Source of the DNA: Acidiphilium sp. PA
GTDB taxonomy: Bacteria > Pseudomonadota > Alphaproteobacteria > Acetobacterales > Acetobacteraceae
Assembly: GCF_026191915.1 (NCBI RefSeq)
Contig: NZ_JAIMBY010000009.1
Location: forward strand, 1-64,000
Direction of reading: 5' to 3'
DNA length: 64,000 nt
In this document: piece after piece, positions 7,900 to 15,409 of the stretch
How positions within the stretch are numbered: position 1 is the stretch's first letter
Layout of the letters: every line of letters begins with the position of its first letter
Made by a program: the position numbers and the translations under genes
Notes under the pieces: generated by a model
Databases searched by the model: none
Seen by the model: the letters and a program-made list of their open reading frames with translations, nothing else
Told to the model about the DNA's origin: nothing

Positions 7900-8195
7900 G
7901 CCAGCGCCTTCACCGCACCAGCGTCATCACCATCGAGCGCAAGGGCGACCGCTTCAATGCCCTCCTCACCCAACCGCTCGACCGCATGTTCGACCGCCGC
8001 CTCGCTCGCCGGAAACAGCAGTGGCACGCCATCCACCGCCGTCACCGAAGCCGCAAGCGATGCCACACCGAGATACGCGTCGTTCATAGACAAATTCGCG
8101 CCCAGGGCCTTGAACAGACGCAACCGGTCCAGCATCGTCAGCGTTCGCAGGCTCAGCTGCCGCCCGCGCGAATCCTCGATCACACGATCGCTCAT
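7890..8195 (-). CDS. tail assembly chaperone (G-like, short form)
   Basis: The protein has 101 residues and contains RVIEDSRGRQLSLRTLTMLDRLRLFKALG, typical of tail assembly chaperones. The start overlaps the tail tube stop by ATGA (8192-8195). The last codons before the stop are GCG GGA AAC TGA and form a slippery site, so a longer -1 product ending at 7723 is expected. Known: these proteins coat the tape measure during tail assembly and are absent from the finished particle. Confidence 0.8.
   Translation of the reverse strand: MSDRVIEDSRGRQLSLRTLTMLDRLRLFKALGANLSMNDAYLGVASLAASVTAVDGVPLLFPASEAAVEHAVERLGEEGIEAVALALDGDDAGAVKALAGN
7893..7899 (-). promoter_or_regulatory. programmed -1 frameshift slippery site GGGAAAC
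   Basis: On the minus strand the heptamer G GGA AAC sits in the correct phase, with zero-frame codons GGA AAC immediately before TGA. It differs from the lambda G GGA AAG site only in the last base. Slippage by one base moves ribosomes onto the 56-residue extension. Confidence 0.75.
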
Positions 8196-8574
8196 ACCCG
8201 CTTCCTGGTCGATGCGAAGAAATCGAGCTTCTGGGCAACCGGGGCATCACCCCGGTACATGCCGGCCGAGCTGAGCTTGAATACCACGCCCTCGTACTGA
8301 TAGGTCGATGTCGAGCCATCGACTTCACTGACATACTGATAGAGCGTACCCGGCGAGATCGCCTGCCCCGCCAGGTACGCCTGCTCGATCTGCGCCATGA
8401 AATCATCCGCGACCGATGTGCCCCGATCAAGCGCGAAACTGCCCTGCCACCCGCGCGGCAGTTCAGCACCCAGCTGCACCCCATCGAGCCGATCGATCCG
8501 GACGCTCTGCGTCACCTGGCTCACCTCGAATCCGGTGACGAACGCCAGATCGATGCGACCAAATGGTCCCATGC

Positions 8575-8585
8575 GTGGACGGCCC
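8575..8585 (+). repeat. IS subterminal inverted repeat, transposase-distal end
   Basis: GTGGACGGCCC, perfect inverse of 9892-9902, 2 bp from the insertion junction. Confidence 0.85.
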
Positions 8586-8689
8586 GTTGAGTTCAAGTGG
8601 GAATTTGCAAGATTTGATGGCGGTTCGAAAGCGGTCATGCGTTCGGCCTGTATATGCGGCAACATGGCCGCCGGCCCAGATGGGTTCCG

Positions 8690-8755
8690 CGAGCAACATC
8701 CAAACATAACCGCGGCATATAATATGCCGGGGACCTTCGCGGATTTTGTTGCTCG
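8690..8755 (-). ncRNA. candidate bridge/seekRNA target-binding loop of the IS
   Basis: On the transposase strand, in the non-coding end of the IS, a 9-bp stem (CGAGCAACA 8755-8747 with TGTTGCTCG 8698-8690) encloses an internal loop. The 5' side holds AAGGTCCC (8737-8730), the 3' side holds GGTTATG (8711-8705), and between them is a hairpin CGGCATA-TTA-TATGCCG (8729-8713). GGTTATG is identical to the tube-gene sequence left of the insertion. GGTCCC is complementary to GGGACC right of it. Known: IS110-family bridge RNAs carry left and right target guides on the two sides of such a loop, and in IS1111 elements the RNA lies 3' of the transposase gene. Full RNA ends and the donor loop are not resolved; CATGTTG at 8666-8660 matches the predicted circle junction and may belong to the donor loop. 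Confidence 0.72.
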
Positions 8756-8815
8756 TCGGTTCGACCGATCATCATCTCTTGCTCTGCCCTTAAACCCTCG
8801 GCACCGGCGCGCGGA

Positions 8816-9832
8816 TCAGACTGCTACCGGCTGACGCCGATACGCTTCACCCCGCGCCATCATGGCCCAGATGATCCGGGCCATCTTGTTGGCCAGAGCG
8901 ATCGCCGCGACCTTGCGCGGCCGCCGCTCCAGCAATTGCAACAGCCAGGCGGTTGCCGACTTGCTGCCTGGCTTAGCGTAGCGGATCACCGCCATTGCCC
9001 CAACCACGAGCAACTGTCGCAACCTCTCATTGCCTGCTTTACTTATCTTTCCCATACGATGCTTGCCGCCGGTGGAATGTTCGCGCGGGGTCAGCCCAAG
9101 CCAGGCGGCAAAATGTCGCCCGGTCTCAAAGTTCGCTGGGTTCACGCTCAGCGCCATGGTGATCGCGGTGATTGGTCCAACGCCTGGAATCGCGACCAGG
9201 AGCCTGCTCACCGCGTTAGCCTTGTGCTGTTCGAGCAGCTGTTTCTCGAGCATCTCGATCTTCGCATCGAGATCAGTGATATGCCGGCCCATCTGCTCGA
9301 ACATCGCCTTTGCAATTGCTGGAATTGCCTCCTCAGTAGACAGAACGGCAAGCAATGCTGTGACGTTCGCGCAACCCTTAGCGGCAACAATACCAAATTC
9401 CGCCGCGTGTCCCCGCAACGCGTTGATCGCCTGGGTCCGCTGGTTCACCATGAGTTCCCGATGCTTCACAATGATCGTCGCGGCTTGCTCCTCTGCCGAT
9501 TTGACCGGAACCGTGCGCATGGTCGGACGCGCTGCCGCTTCACTGATCGCCTCCGCGTCATTTCGGTCATTCTTGCTGCGCTTAACGAAGGGCTTCACAT
9601 ATTGCGGTGGGATCAACCTCACCCGGTGGCCCATAGCACCGAGCACTCGCCCCCAATGGTGCGAGCCAGCGCAAGCTTCGAGAACCACCTCCGTCGGTGC
9701 CAGTTTGGCGAAGAACGGTTCGACCTGAGCCCGCCTGATCTCGCGCCGCAGTACCGGGCGCTCCTGGTCATCGCCCCCGTGGATCGTAAAAACATGCTTG
9801 GACGTGTCGATCGAAATGCGTTTAAATTCCAT
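8816..9832 (-). CDS. IS110-family (IS1111 group) transposase
   Basis: The protein has 338 residues, full length for the family. The N-terminal RuvC-like DEDD domain shows ISIDTSKHVF (Asp), VVLEACAGSHHW (Glu) and KRSKNDRNDAEAI (two Asp). A coiled linker follows (ITDLDAKIEMLEKQLLEQ), then the C-terminal Tnp_20 domain with VAIPGVGPITAITMAL and WLGLTPREHSTGGKHRMGKI, which includes the conserved Ser used as nucleophile. No frameshift or stop is seen, so the element may still be active. Known: these recombinases act as RNA-guided enzymes using the RNA from the element's own non-coding end. Confidence 0.95.
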   Translation of the reverse strand: MEFKRISIDTSKHVFTIHGGDDQERPVLRREIRRAQVEPFFAKLAPTEVVLEACAGSHHWGRVLGAMGHRVRLIPPQYVKPFVKRSKNDRNDAEAISEAAARPTMRTVPVKSAEEQAATIIVKHRELMVNQRTQAINALRGHAAEFGIVAAKGCANVTALLAVLSTEEAIPAIAKAMFEQMGRHITDLDAKIEMLEKQLLEQHKANAVSRLLVAIPGVGPITAITMALSVNPANFETGRHFAAWLGLTPREHSTGGKHRMGKISKAGNERLRQLLVVGAMAVIRYAKPGSKSATAWLLQLLERRPRKVAAIALANKMARIIWAMMARGEAYRRQPVAV

Positions 9833-9891
9833 TGGGCGGCCCTTTCATTGGGTTGGTTGATCGACCCTATATTGGCACATTCGATGCCGTT

Positions 9892-9902
9892 GGGCCGTCC
9901 AC
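9892..9902 (+). repeat. IS subterminal inverted repeat, transposase-proximal end
   Basis: GGGCCGTCCAC, perfect inverse of 8575-8585, 5 bp from the junction with the tail tube gene. Confidence 0.85.
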
Positions 9903-9970
9903 CCCAACATAACCACGATCTGACAGTCATTGCCGACTGAAAAACTGTTATATGGCATGCTCTATTGTCC

Positions 9971-11527
9971 TCACACGGTTCCCAGCGGCAATATCTGCTG
10001 ACTGACCTGCACGGTCTGTCCGCCTTCGACATTGACGATGAATTTTTCATTGATTGCCTGGTACTGCACCTGCACGTCTGCCTGCACGTACCCCAGACCC
10101 GTGCGCGAGGGCGGATTGTTCGAGATGTCGCAGACAACGGCAAAAGGCAACGTGCCGTTGGTCGAACCCAACATGCCCTGACCCAGCATGGCGTTCAGAA
10201 ACGACAGTAACGTCGAGCGAATATTCTGGAATAGCGTGGTATTGACCAATTGGCCGACATACCCGCCCATCCCAGCCGACAGCGTGTCGGCAATATAGTT
10301 AGTCATCCGGGTATAATTGTCACCATTCGTAGCAGTGTTGGACGATGAATTATGGCCGCCCCGCACGCCCCAGAACGCGCCACCCGGCTGCGGGTTACTG
10401 ATGACGTCAATCCCGGCCGAAAGCAGTGCCGCGAGGTCCGCCATCGAATACGTATTGCGGGTCCCGGCGACCGCCTGCCCGGACTTCTGACTCCCGACTA
10501 CTCCATACAGCGGCTTGTTCAGCGACGACTGCTCCGGGGACAAATTCGCGAGCCTCCCGGCAACGAATCCCTGCGGCGAAACGAGACGCGTGATGCCATT
10601 CGCTTGATCATACCACCACAGCCAATCGCCAAACATCAGCTTCGCAGCATAAGAATCGATACCCGCAGTCTGCTTTGTCAAAACCGCATTCGCAATCGTA
10701 TCGCCAGGCGGTCCCGCGAGGATCATGTAGCAGCCTTCGTCGAGTCCGAACGCAACCTCAGTGCTCCATTGTGTCGGATCATCAAGATCAGCGAGCACAA
10801 TGATGCTGCAACCCTGGCCCCGTAGGGCATACATCCCCGATCGGGGCACCACATCCTGGCCAATGACCATCCCCGAGGTCATGCCAGTCGCACCGTCGGT
10901 GCCCGGCGAACCAGCAAGGAATGGAAAAGCCCCTACCGATGGCGCCAAGGAGGACGTTCCGGCACTCGCCACGACCAGACGCGATGCACCGCGCATCGGG
11001 CCCGTACCGACATTGATCGCACTCGCCACTGCCTGCCAAAATGCGGCTCCACTGCCGACAATGTTGTCGAATACCTCCGGCGTCTGCCCCGGCAACGCGA
11101 TCGTCACCCTCCAGGAATTCGCCGCCGATCCGACCGAAACAGTGGCAACCAGCGCATTGCCCAGGCTCCCGGTATACAAAGCCGTCAAGGTCAGCGCACC
11201 CAGGATCGAGACTGACGCGGCTGTATCGGTCCCGTCGGTCACCCGCACGCATCGGAAGTTTGAAGCCCCCTGCTGCACACCGATGGCTACGACTGTCCCG
11301 ATATCATACTGACGCGCCATTACCGGACCAAACGCGGTCGCGTAGTCACCCATCGAGCCCACGATCATCGGCTCGTTCACCGGCCCCCAACTCGCACTTC
11401 CAACCACACCCAGCACATTGGTCGGCACACCATTGAGCAACAAGCTTTGCGGCGGCACGATCTGCACGTACAAATCCGGCACGATCAATGCGGTTGTATT
11501 CAACGCACCCGCTTGTGAAATCGGCAT
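9971..11527 (-). CDS. contractile tail sheath protein
   Basis: The 518-residue protein starts PISQAGALNTTALIVPDLYVQIVPPQ, characteristic of sheath proteins of Acetobacteraceae and other proteobacterial myophages. It carries the sheath-type C-terminal region (DISNNPPSRTGLGYVQADVQVQYQAINEKFIVNVEGGQTVQV), whose strands interlock neighbouring subunits. The central region includes GVVGSASWGPVNEPMIVGSMGDYATAFG. The frame is intact. The gene lies directly before the tube gene, as in all contractile systems, and shows that the phage is of the myovirus type. Known: the sheath contracts to drive the tube through the envelope. Confidence 0.95.
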   Translation of the reverse strand: MPISQAGALNTTALIVPDLYVQIVPPQSLLLNGVPTNVLGVVGSASWGPVNEPMIVGSMGDYATAFGPVMARQYDIGTVVAIGVQQGASNFRCVRVTDGTDTAASVSILGALTLTALYTGSLGNALVATVSVGSAANSWRVTIALPGQTPEVFDNIVGSGAAFWQAVASAINVGTGPMRGASRLVVASAGTSSLAPSVGAFPFLAGSPGTDGATGMTSGMVIGQDVVPRSGMYALRGQGCSIIVLADLDDPTQWSTEVAFGLDEGCYMILAGPPGDTIANAVLTKQTAGIDSYAAKLMFGDWLWWYDQANGITRLVSPQGFVAGRLANLSPEQSSLNKPLYGVVGSQKSGQAVAGTRNTYSMADLAALLSAGIDVISNPQPGGAFWGVRGGHNSSSNTATNGDNYTRMTNYIADTLSAGMGGYVGQLVNTTLFQNIRSTLLSFLNAMLGQGMLGSTNGTLPFAVVCDISNNPPSRTGLGYVQADVQVQYQAINEKFIVNVEGGQTVQVSQQILPLGTV

Positions 11528-11530
11528 TGC

Positions 11531-11668
11531 TCAGCCCTCCGCCATGACGCGTACGACCGATTGCGCATGGCCATCCGCCACGACCTTCGCCATCGCCGCC
11601 GGATCGGTAATCATGTCACCCCGTTTGAAGCCGCTGAACGGCTTCACCACTACCATCTTGATTGTCAT
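11531..11668 (-). CDS. small phage protein between neck gene and sheath
   Basis: This 45-residue frame reads MTIKMVVVKPFSGFKRGDMI and ends VVRVMAEG, with an excellent AAGGAG site 6 nt before the ATG (11666-11668). It fits exactly between the upstream neck-type gene and the sheath gene (3 nt). Short proteins with a beta-hairpin-like FKRGDMITDP segment at this spot are common in myophages of this kind. The function is unknown; it may assist tail completion. It was found by reading the gap and the ribosome site. Confidence 0.75.
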   Translation of the reverse strand: MTIKMVVVKPFSGFKRGDMITDPAAMAKVVADGHAQSVVRVMAEG

Positions 11669-11677
11669 GAAATCTCC

Positions 11678-12523
11678 TTAACCGGATATACCGGCAATAA
11701 ACGCGCCATTCGCTTCGATATCGCCAATTCCAAACAGCATTGCTGGCGTGATCGCAGCCAAAGTTGTTGGGTATTCGACAGTGTAAATCAGATCACGCCG
11801 ATAGAGCGCGGCATCAGCACTCACGTCCGTGGTCGTCCCGCCAGCAAAAACCAGATGTCCGCAAGACCCATCTGCCAGCGGAATGAAATTTGGAGTGGCC
11901 AATGCCTGGTCGATCACGGCCGCCGCAGAATCGCGCGTTAGCGGATCCCCGCACCATAGTGAAATCCGAAATGCCTGGACCTGCCGCTTGATCTCCTGCA
12001 ATGCCACCCCACCCGCAACCACCCGTGCAGTAAACAGCCGCGCTGCCGGCACCGTCACGGTCGTGCCGGCATAATCGACCAACCATCCCGCCGCGCGCAG
12101 CTGCGCCGCCAGGTTACTTGCAACCGTCGGCGGCGTGTCCCGCGCCTGCACCGCATAGGGAAAAATCGCCCCGTCAACCGCAATTCCGGCCAGTTGCCCG
12201 GCCACGCACACCCCCGCGAAAGTCGCCGCGCCGTTCCCAATCGTCACCGAAAGTGTGGCAGGTACCGGCGCCACAGCCTGCCACACCCGGGGAAACCGCG
12301 TCGTATTCTTCACGACCGTGTCGGCCGTGAACACGGTTGCATGCATCACCCCCTGCGCCAGATCAGCCTCCAGCGCCGGCCCGTTTGGCAGTCCCCGATA
12401 TACCCGGCATGTCACAAGACCCCCAGGCCCCGCCACGGCCGAGACCTCGCGCGTTCCGTTCGGATAAACCGCATTCGCGACCAGTGCGGCCAGTGCGTTT
12501 TCAACATCCGCCTGGTCTGCCAT
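11678..12523 (-). CDS. phage neck/tail-completion-type protein
   Basis: The 281-residue protein starts at the ATG 12521-12523, overlapping the upstream stop (TGATG). The N-terminus (DVENALAALVANAVYPNG) and later wording (AQGVMHATVFTADTVVKNTTRFPR, HLVFAGGTTTDVSADAALYRRDLIYTVEYPTT) resemble conserved hypothetical phage proteins that stand just before the sheath gene. The C-terminal half looks like a tail-completion fold. I do not recognise a named family, and its role in joining head and tail is inferred from position. Confidence 0.7.
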   Translation of the reverse strand: MADQADVENALAALVANAVYPNGTREVSAVAGPGGLVTCRVYRGLPNGPALEADLAQGVMHATVFTADTVVKNTTRFPRVWQAVAPVPATLSVTIGNGAATFAGVCVAGQLAGIAVDGAIFPYAVQARDTPPTVASNLAAQLRAAGWLVDYAGTTVTVPAARLFTARVVAGGVALQEIKRQVQAFRISLWCGDPLTRDSAAAVIDQALATPNFIPLADGSCGHLVFAGGTTTDVSADAALYRRDLIYTVEYPTTLAAITPAMLFGIGDIEANGAFIAGISG

Positions 12524-13167
12524 CACATCACACTTTCGGTCAGCGCGAGCCGCCAGATCCCGCCATAAGCGATCACCGCATCCACCACGAATTGCCGCCC
12601 CCGCGCGTCGCGCACAATATCGGCCACCTGTGGCGCAAGCCCGGCAACCGCTGCAACCGCACCCACGTACCCAGGCAGCTTGGTATCATCCGGCAAGCCG
12701 ACCCGCCCACGATCACTCACGCCACCTGGCAAGAGCGCCGCCGGAAACCCCGCAAGGATGGCGGTCGCCGTCCCCGACAGAACTGCCCCATACGGATTAA
12801 CCCCCGCCAGCACCTGCGAACCTGGCCGCCACAGGGTCACCGTCTCATTGCATTGCACCCCCAGCACCGGCGCCGGCGGCTCGTTGGTCGCCACGAGCAT
12901 GACTCCCAATGGACCGGCAATGTAATCTCCCGCCGTGACGTAAGCCTGATCCAGCACAAGCTGCCGATACGGCACGCCGAACGGCGCCGGCCCCCGCGCC
13001 GAACCCGACACCGGCACCGATAGTACCGCGAGCCGAACCGTCCGGTTCGCGGCCACGATCGGGCAAGCCCCGTCCCGCGGTCGGTACGCATCACAGATCA
13101 CACCCGCCTTGCGCGCCGCCATCCCCCCGCCATACGCGATGCGGTCCGCTAGCCTGACACCGTCCAT
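12523..13167 (-). CDS. conserved phage structural protein, head-tail region
   Basis: The protein has 214 residues from the ATG 13165-13167, chosen because TTGAGGA lies 5 nt upstream; the in-frame TTG at 13182 would overlap the previous gene. It begins MDGVRLADRIAYGGGMAARK and contains QLVLDQAYVTAGDYIAGPLG and QVADIVRDARGRQFVVDAVI. No motif pointing to an enzyme is seen. The overlap with the next gene and the lack of gaps place it in the head-tail joining set. A connector or stopper role is inference. Confidence 0.68.
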   Translation of the reverse strand: MDGVRLADRIAYGGGMAARKAGVICDAYRPRDGACPIVAANRTVRLAVLSVPVSGSARGPAPFGVPYRQLVLDQAYVTAGDYIAGPLGVMLVATNEPPAPVLGVQCNETVTLWRPGSQVLAGVNPYGAVLSGTATAILAGFPAALLPGGVSDRGRVGLPDDTKLPGYVGAVAAVAGLAPQVADIVRDARGRQFVVDAVIAYGGIWRLALTESVM

Positions 13168-13174
13168 GCGGTCC

Positions 13175-13579
13175 TCAAACAATCAAAGTGATGCCGGCAG
13201 ATTCCAAGGCAGGCCCCGGCGGCACACCGATGAAACCACACAGCCGCCGCCGCCACCCATCGAACAGCGCATCGCGATCGCGCACTTCCCGCTGGTTATG
13301 CTGCCAACTCGCCGCCGCATCGGTATCAAGATTGCCGCTCGCCAGTGGTACTGCCGCCTCCAGCCCGTTCAAGGCAGCCAGGTAATTCACCACAACCACG
13401 ACTTCGGTCGGAGCAAAATTATTCATGCGGTACTCGAGCGAGCCATAGGCCTGGAAAAACCGCCAGGACTGAAATCCAGACGCCCCCGCGCCATAGGCAG
13501 GGTAGCCACAGAACCGCCGCACATCGACCTTCTGCGCCTCGGTCAGTACGCCAGGCGCGCTGTCATAGTTGCCCGACAT
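13175..13579 (-). CDS. conserved phage protein of the head-tail region
   Basis: The protein has 134 residues from the ATG 13577-13579, 1 nt after the preceding stop; a longer frame to 13711 would run through the neighbour. It reads MSGNYDSAPGVLTEAQKVDV and continues RRFCGYPAYG, then mainly helices (QREVRDRDALFDGWRRRLCGFIG), similar in layout to small helical head-tail adaptor proteins. Family not recognised with certainty. Confidence 0.68.
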   Translation of the reverse strand: MSGNYDSAPGVLTEAQKVDVRRFCGYPAYGAGASGFQSWRFFQAYGSLEYRMNNFAPTEVVVVVNYLAALNGLEAAVPLASGNLDTDAAASWQHNQREVRDRDALFDGWRRRLCGFIGVPPGPALESAGITLIV

Positions 13580-13580
13580 C

Positions 13581-13886
13581 TCAATACACCGAACCATCAC
13601 CACGCGTGAAAAACACCGATCCGGTGCCCGATCCCAGTACTGCACTGGCGGTCGTCGCCAGTTGCCCGGCATCCACCAGCATTCTCGCGCCAGGGGGCAC
13701 GGGAGTGTCACTCACCCCCGCGGTCACGCCCGTCATGCCGAACCGCACGAAGGCAACCGATCCGGCCGCATTGTACACCAGCACGCTCGATCCCCCACCG
13801 ACCAGCGCGACCGAAGCTGCACTGGTCGACCCGGCCACCGAAGCCGTCCCTGCTGGTCGAAACGGTAACGAAGCTCCTGACGACAT
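13581..13886 (-). CDS. small Ala/Gly/Ser/Val-rich phage structural protein
   Basis: This 101-residue protein sits right behind the capsid gene (12 nt gap). It is beta-rich and low in charge: MSSGASLPFRPAGTASVAG, then VLVYNAAGSVAFVRFGMTG. Genes in this place often code for capsid decoration or stabilising proteins. No firm family call can be made from the sequence. Confidence 0.65.
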   Translation of the reverse strand: MSSGASLPFRPAGTASVAGSTSAASVALVGGGSSVLVYNAAGSVAFVRFGMTGVTAGVSDTPVPPGARMLVDAGQLATTASAVLGSGTGSVFFTRGDGSVY

Positions 13887-13898
13887 GATCGATCTCCC

Positions 13899-15221
13899 TC
13901 AGCCGATATGCTCGATCATCACCGCCCGCTTGAAATTCGCATTGGTCGCGGTCGGCACCACGACCGGCGTGGTCGTCGTATCCGAAGGTGCACAGAACCC
14001 GCCGATCCAGTACCAGGACTGCGCGATGATCTGCTGCAACCGATCGATCGGCTCACGCGTCACCATCGCCACACTGTCGATAATGTTCACCAGTGCATCC
14101 TTCGGTGCCACATCCTCGGCCCCGATCCCGGCAAAATCCGCCTCGATCAACGCACCTTTCCCGCAGATGATCGGTCGCCGTATAGCCAGACCACCCGAAT
14201 TCGAGATCGGCTGGACGATCGCCTCGGTCGTGGTGATAAACCGCAGGCCGAGGAAATCATTGACCATCCCCTGACGGAACACGGGGTTGTTCGAGGTCGC
14301 ACCCTGAAACAACTGCCGGAAGTCAGGATCGGAAAACAACTGCCGCGCTGAAACCGGGTCGAGATAACAATTATACGCGCCGTCAATTTCCGGCACCGCA
14401 TTCTGCCGCAACGAAGCGACGGCATCCAGCAGCACCGACATCGTCAACGTATTACCCGCCTGCAAGGCCGATGTCGTGAGCAAGCCGGAAGGACGGATAA
14501 TCTTGCTTGCCGTTGCGGCAATCACCGGATTACCGGCTGTGCCGTCACTGACAACAACGTCAGTGGCAAACGTCAGTTGGCCCGAAAGACCACCCGGTGT
14601 AGATGATGTATTGTTCAAATCCGGCGTCACCGAAATTATCGAATACACGCTGCTTCCCACCGTCACCTCCAACGGATAGGAAGCCGAGACCGCCGTCTGC
14701 ACGCCATTGACATAAATTGTCGTGAACCCGCGCACATCGTCAACGGCAATCGTCGGACCGGGGCTGCCCAGCGTGGTCAGCACACGAGTGTTGCCGCCAA
14801 AATACGGTGCGAACAAAGCGTTACGTGCTAACTCATCAAGGCTGCGCGCCGCCTGCTCGCCATTCGTCGACGCATTCTGTAGAAACTGCGACGCGATTCC
14901 CACGCGGCTCGTTACCATATTCAAGTCCTGTGTCGCCGCATAGAAATTCAGCGTCACAGTATATTGCTCGACACCCCAACCCTGCGGCGTCAAACCATTG
15001 TCCAGATTCGTATTTGTGCTGGCCGCCAGTGGGGTCGTGACGGATGGTTTCAACCCTGCCCTGGTCTTGGTCAGAGTCTCGCCGATCCCGACCGCGAAAC
15101 TCTCGCGATCCGCCACCATCCGATAGCCCAGCCGCGACCGCAACGCCTGCTCGAACTCACGCTCGAGAAACCCCTGCTGAATAATCGGCTGCAAAGATGC
15201 CGGAAAATTTGAAATACCCAT
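13899..15221 (-). CDS. phage major capsid protein
   Basis: The protein has 440 residues from the ATG 15219-15221, chosen because AAGGGG sits 6 nt upstream; an upstream in-frame ATG at 15263 lies inside a hairpin. The N-terminus MGISNFPASLQPIIQQGFLE leads into FEQALRSRLGYRMVADRESFAVGIGETLTKTR, matching HK97-type capsid proteins of alphaproteobacterial myophages. The central part contains the segment LLDAVASLRQNAVPEIDGAYNCYLDP and LFSDPDFRQLFQGAT. No separate protease gene is seen nearby. It is the shell protein of the head. A terminator-like hairpin stands just before the gene. Confidence 0.88.
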   Translation of the reverse strand: MGISNFPASLQPIIQQGFLEREFEQALRSRLGYRMVADRESFAVGIGETLTKTRAGLKPSVTTPLAASTNTNLDNGLTPQGWGVEQYTVTLNFYAATQDLNMVTSRVGIASQFLQNASTNGEQAARSLDELARNALFAPYFGGNTRVLTTLGSPGPTIAVDDVRGFTTIYVNGVQTAVSASYPLEVTVGSSVYSIISVTPDLNNTSSTPGGLSGQLTFATDVVVSDGTAGNPVIAATASKIIRPSGLLTTSALQAGNTLTMSVLLDAVASLRQNAVPEIDGAYNCYLDPVSARQLFSDPDFRQLFQGATSNNPVFRQGMVNDFLGLRFITTTEAIVQPISNSGGLAIRRPIICGKGALIEADFAGIGAEDVAPKDALVNIIDSVAMVTREPIDRLQQIIAQSWYWIGGFCAPSDTTTTPVVVPTATNANFKRAVMIEHIG

Positions 15222-15244
15222 GTTTGTCCCCTTGCGATGAACGC

Positions 15245-15272
15245 AAAAAAACGCGCTTCCCATGGAAGCGCG
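15245..15272 (-). terminator. intrinsic terminator directly in front of the capsid gene
   Basis: On the minus strand a perfect 9-bp stem CGCGCTTCC-ATG-GGAAGCGCG (15272-15252) is followed at once by seven T (15251-15245). The capsid ATG is only 24 nt further on. By sequence this is a textbook rho-independent terminator, yet it lies inside the structural operon. Confidence 0.75.
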
Positions 15273-15284
15273 GCGAAAGAAGAA

Positions 15285-15335
15285 AGGTGTTCTTTTTTAT
15301 GAAAAAGAACCAAAAAAACTTCCGTTAGGTCAGAC
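15285..15335 (-). repeat. half copy of the A/T-hairpin repeat family
   Basis: GTTCTTTTT-TATG-AAAAAGAAC (15289-15310) is followed by CAAAAAAACTTCCGTTAG. The same layout (T-tract/A-tract hairpin, then CAAAAAACTT and a TTA motif) recurs at 24.2, 37.9 and 39.0 kb. It lies in the 188-nt gap between the scaffold-like and capsid genes. Confidence 0.6.
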
Positions 15336-15409
15336 TGCAGAATTGGAATGGTGCTCACCCAGACGAACGAGAGATTTGCCTCTTCGCTCGAAAAAAGATG
15401 CCCCTTTCA

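Larger units (their letters stand above)
8573..9907 (-). mobile_element. IS110-family element, IS1111 type
   Basis: The boundaries come from the interrupted tube gene: the gene halves meet at a shared CAT/ATG (8570-8572 and 9908-9910), leaving 1,335 bp of inserted DNA. Inside both ends lie perfect 11-bp inverted repeats (8575-8585 and 9892-9902), 2 bp and 5 bp from the junctions. Such subterminal repeats mark the IS1111 subgroup. There is one transposase gene, a short 75-bp segment before it and a 243-bp non-coding segment after it. The 3-bp match at the junctions is better read as a shared core than as a classic target duplication. Confidence 0.9.
8192..9958 (-). pseudogene. tail tube protein gene interrupted by an IS1111-type element
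   Basis: The gene begins at the ATG 9956-9958, 12 nt after the sheath stop, with a GGAC site upstream. It reads MPYNSFSVGNDCQIVVM to position 9908. The IS follows, and the frame resumes at 8572-8570 (ATG) as GPFGRIDLAFVTGFEVSQVT and on to 8192. Joining the two halves with one copy of ATG gives an intact 142-residue tail tube protein, the usual length. In the present state, translation from 9958 enters the IS and stops within about 20 codons. The downstream part could only be made from an internal start and would lack the first 16 residues. Known: the tube protein forms the inner cylinder of the contractile tail. Confidence 0.88.

Noticed and set aside
8573..8707. N-terminal extension of the tube fragment starting at 8707
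   Set aside because: The extra 45 residues are IS sequence read through into the gene. The true N-terminus is on the far side of the IS at 9958.
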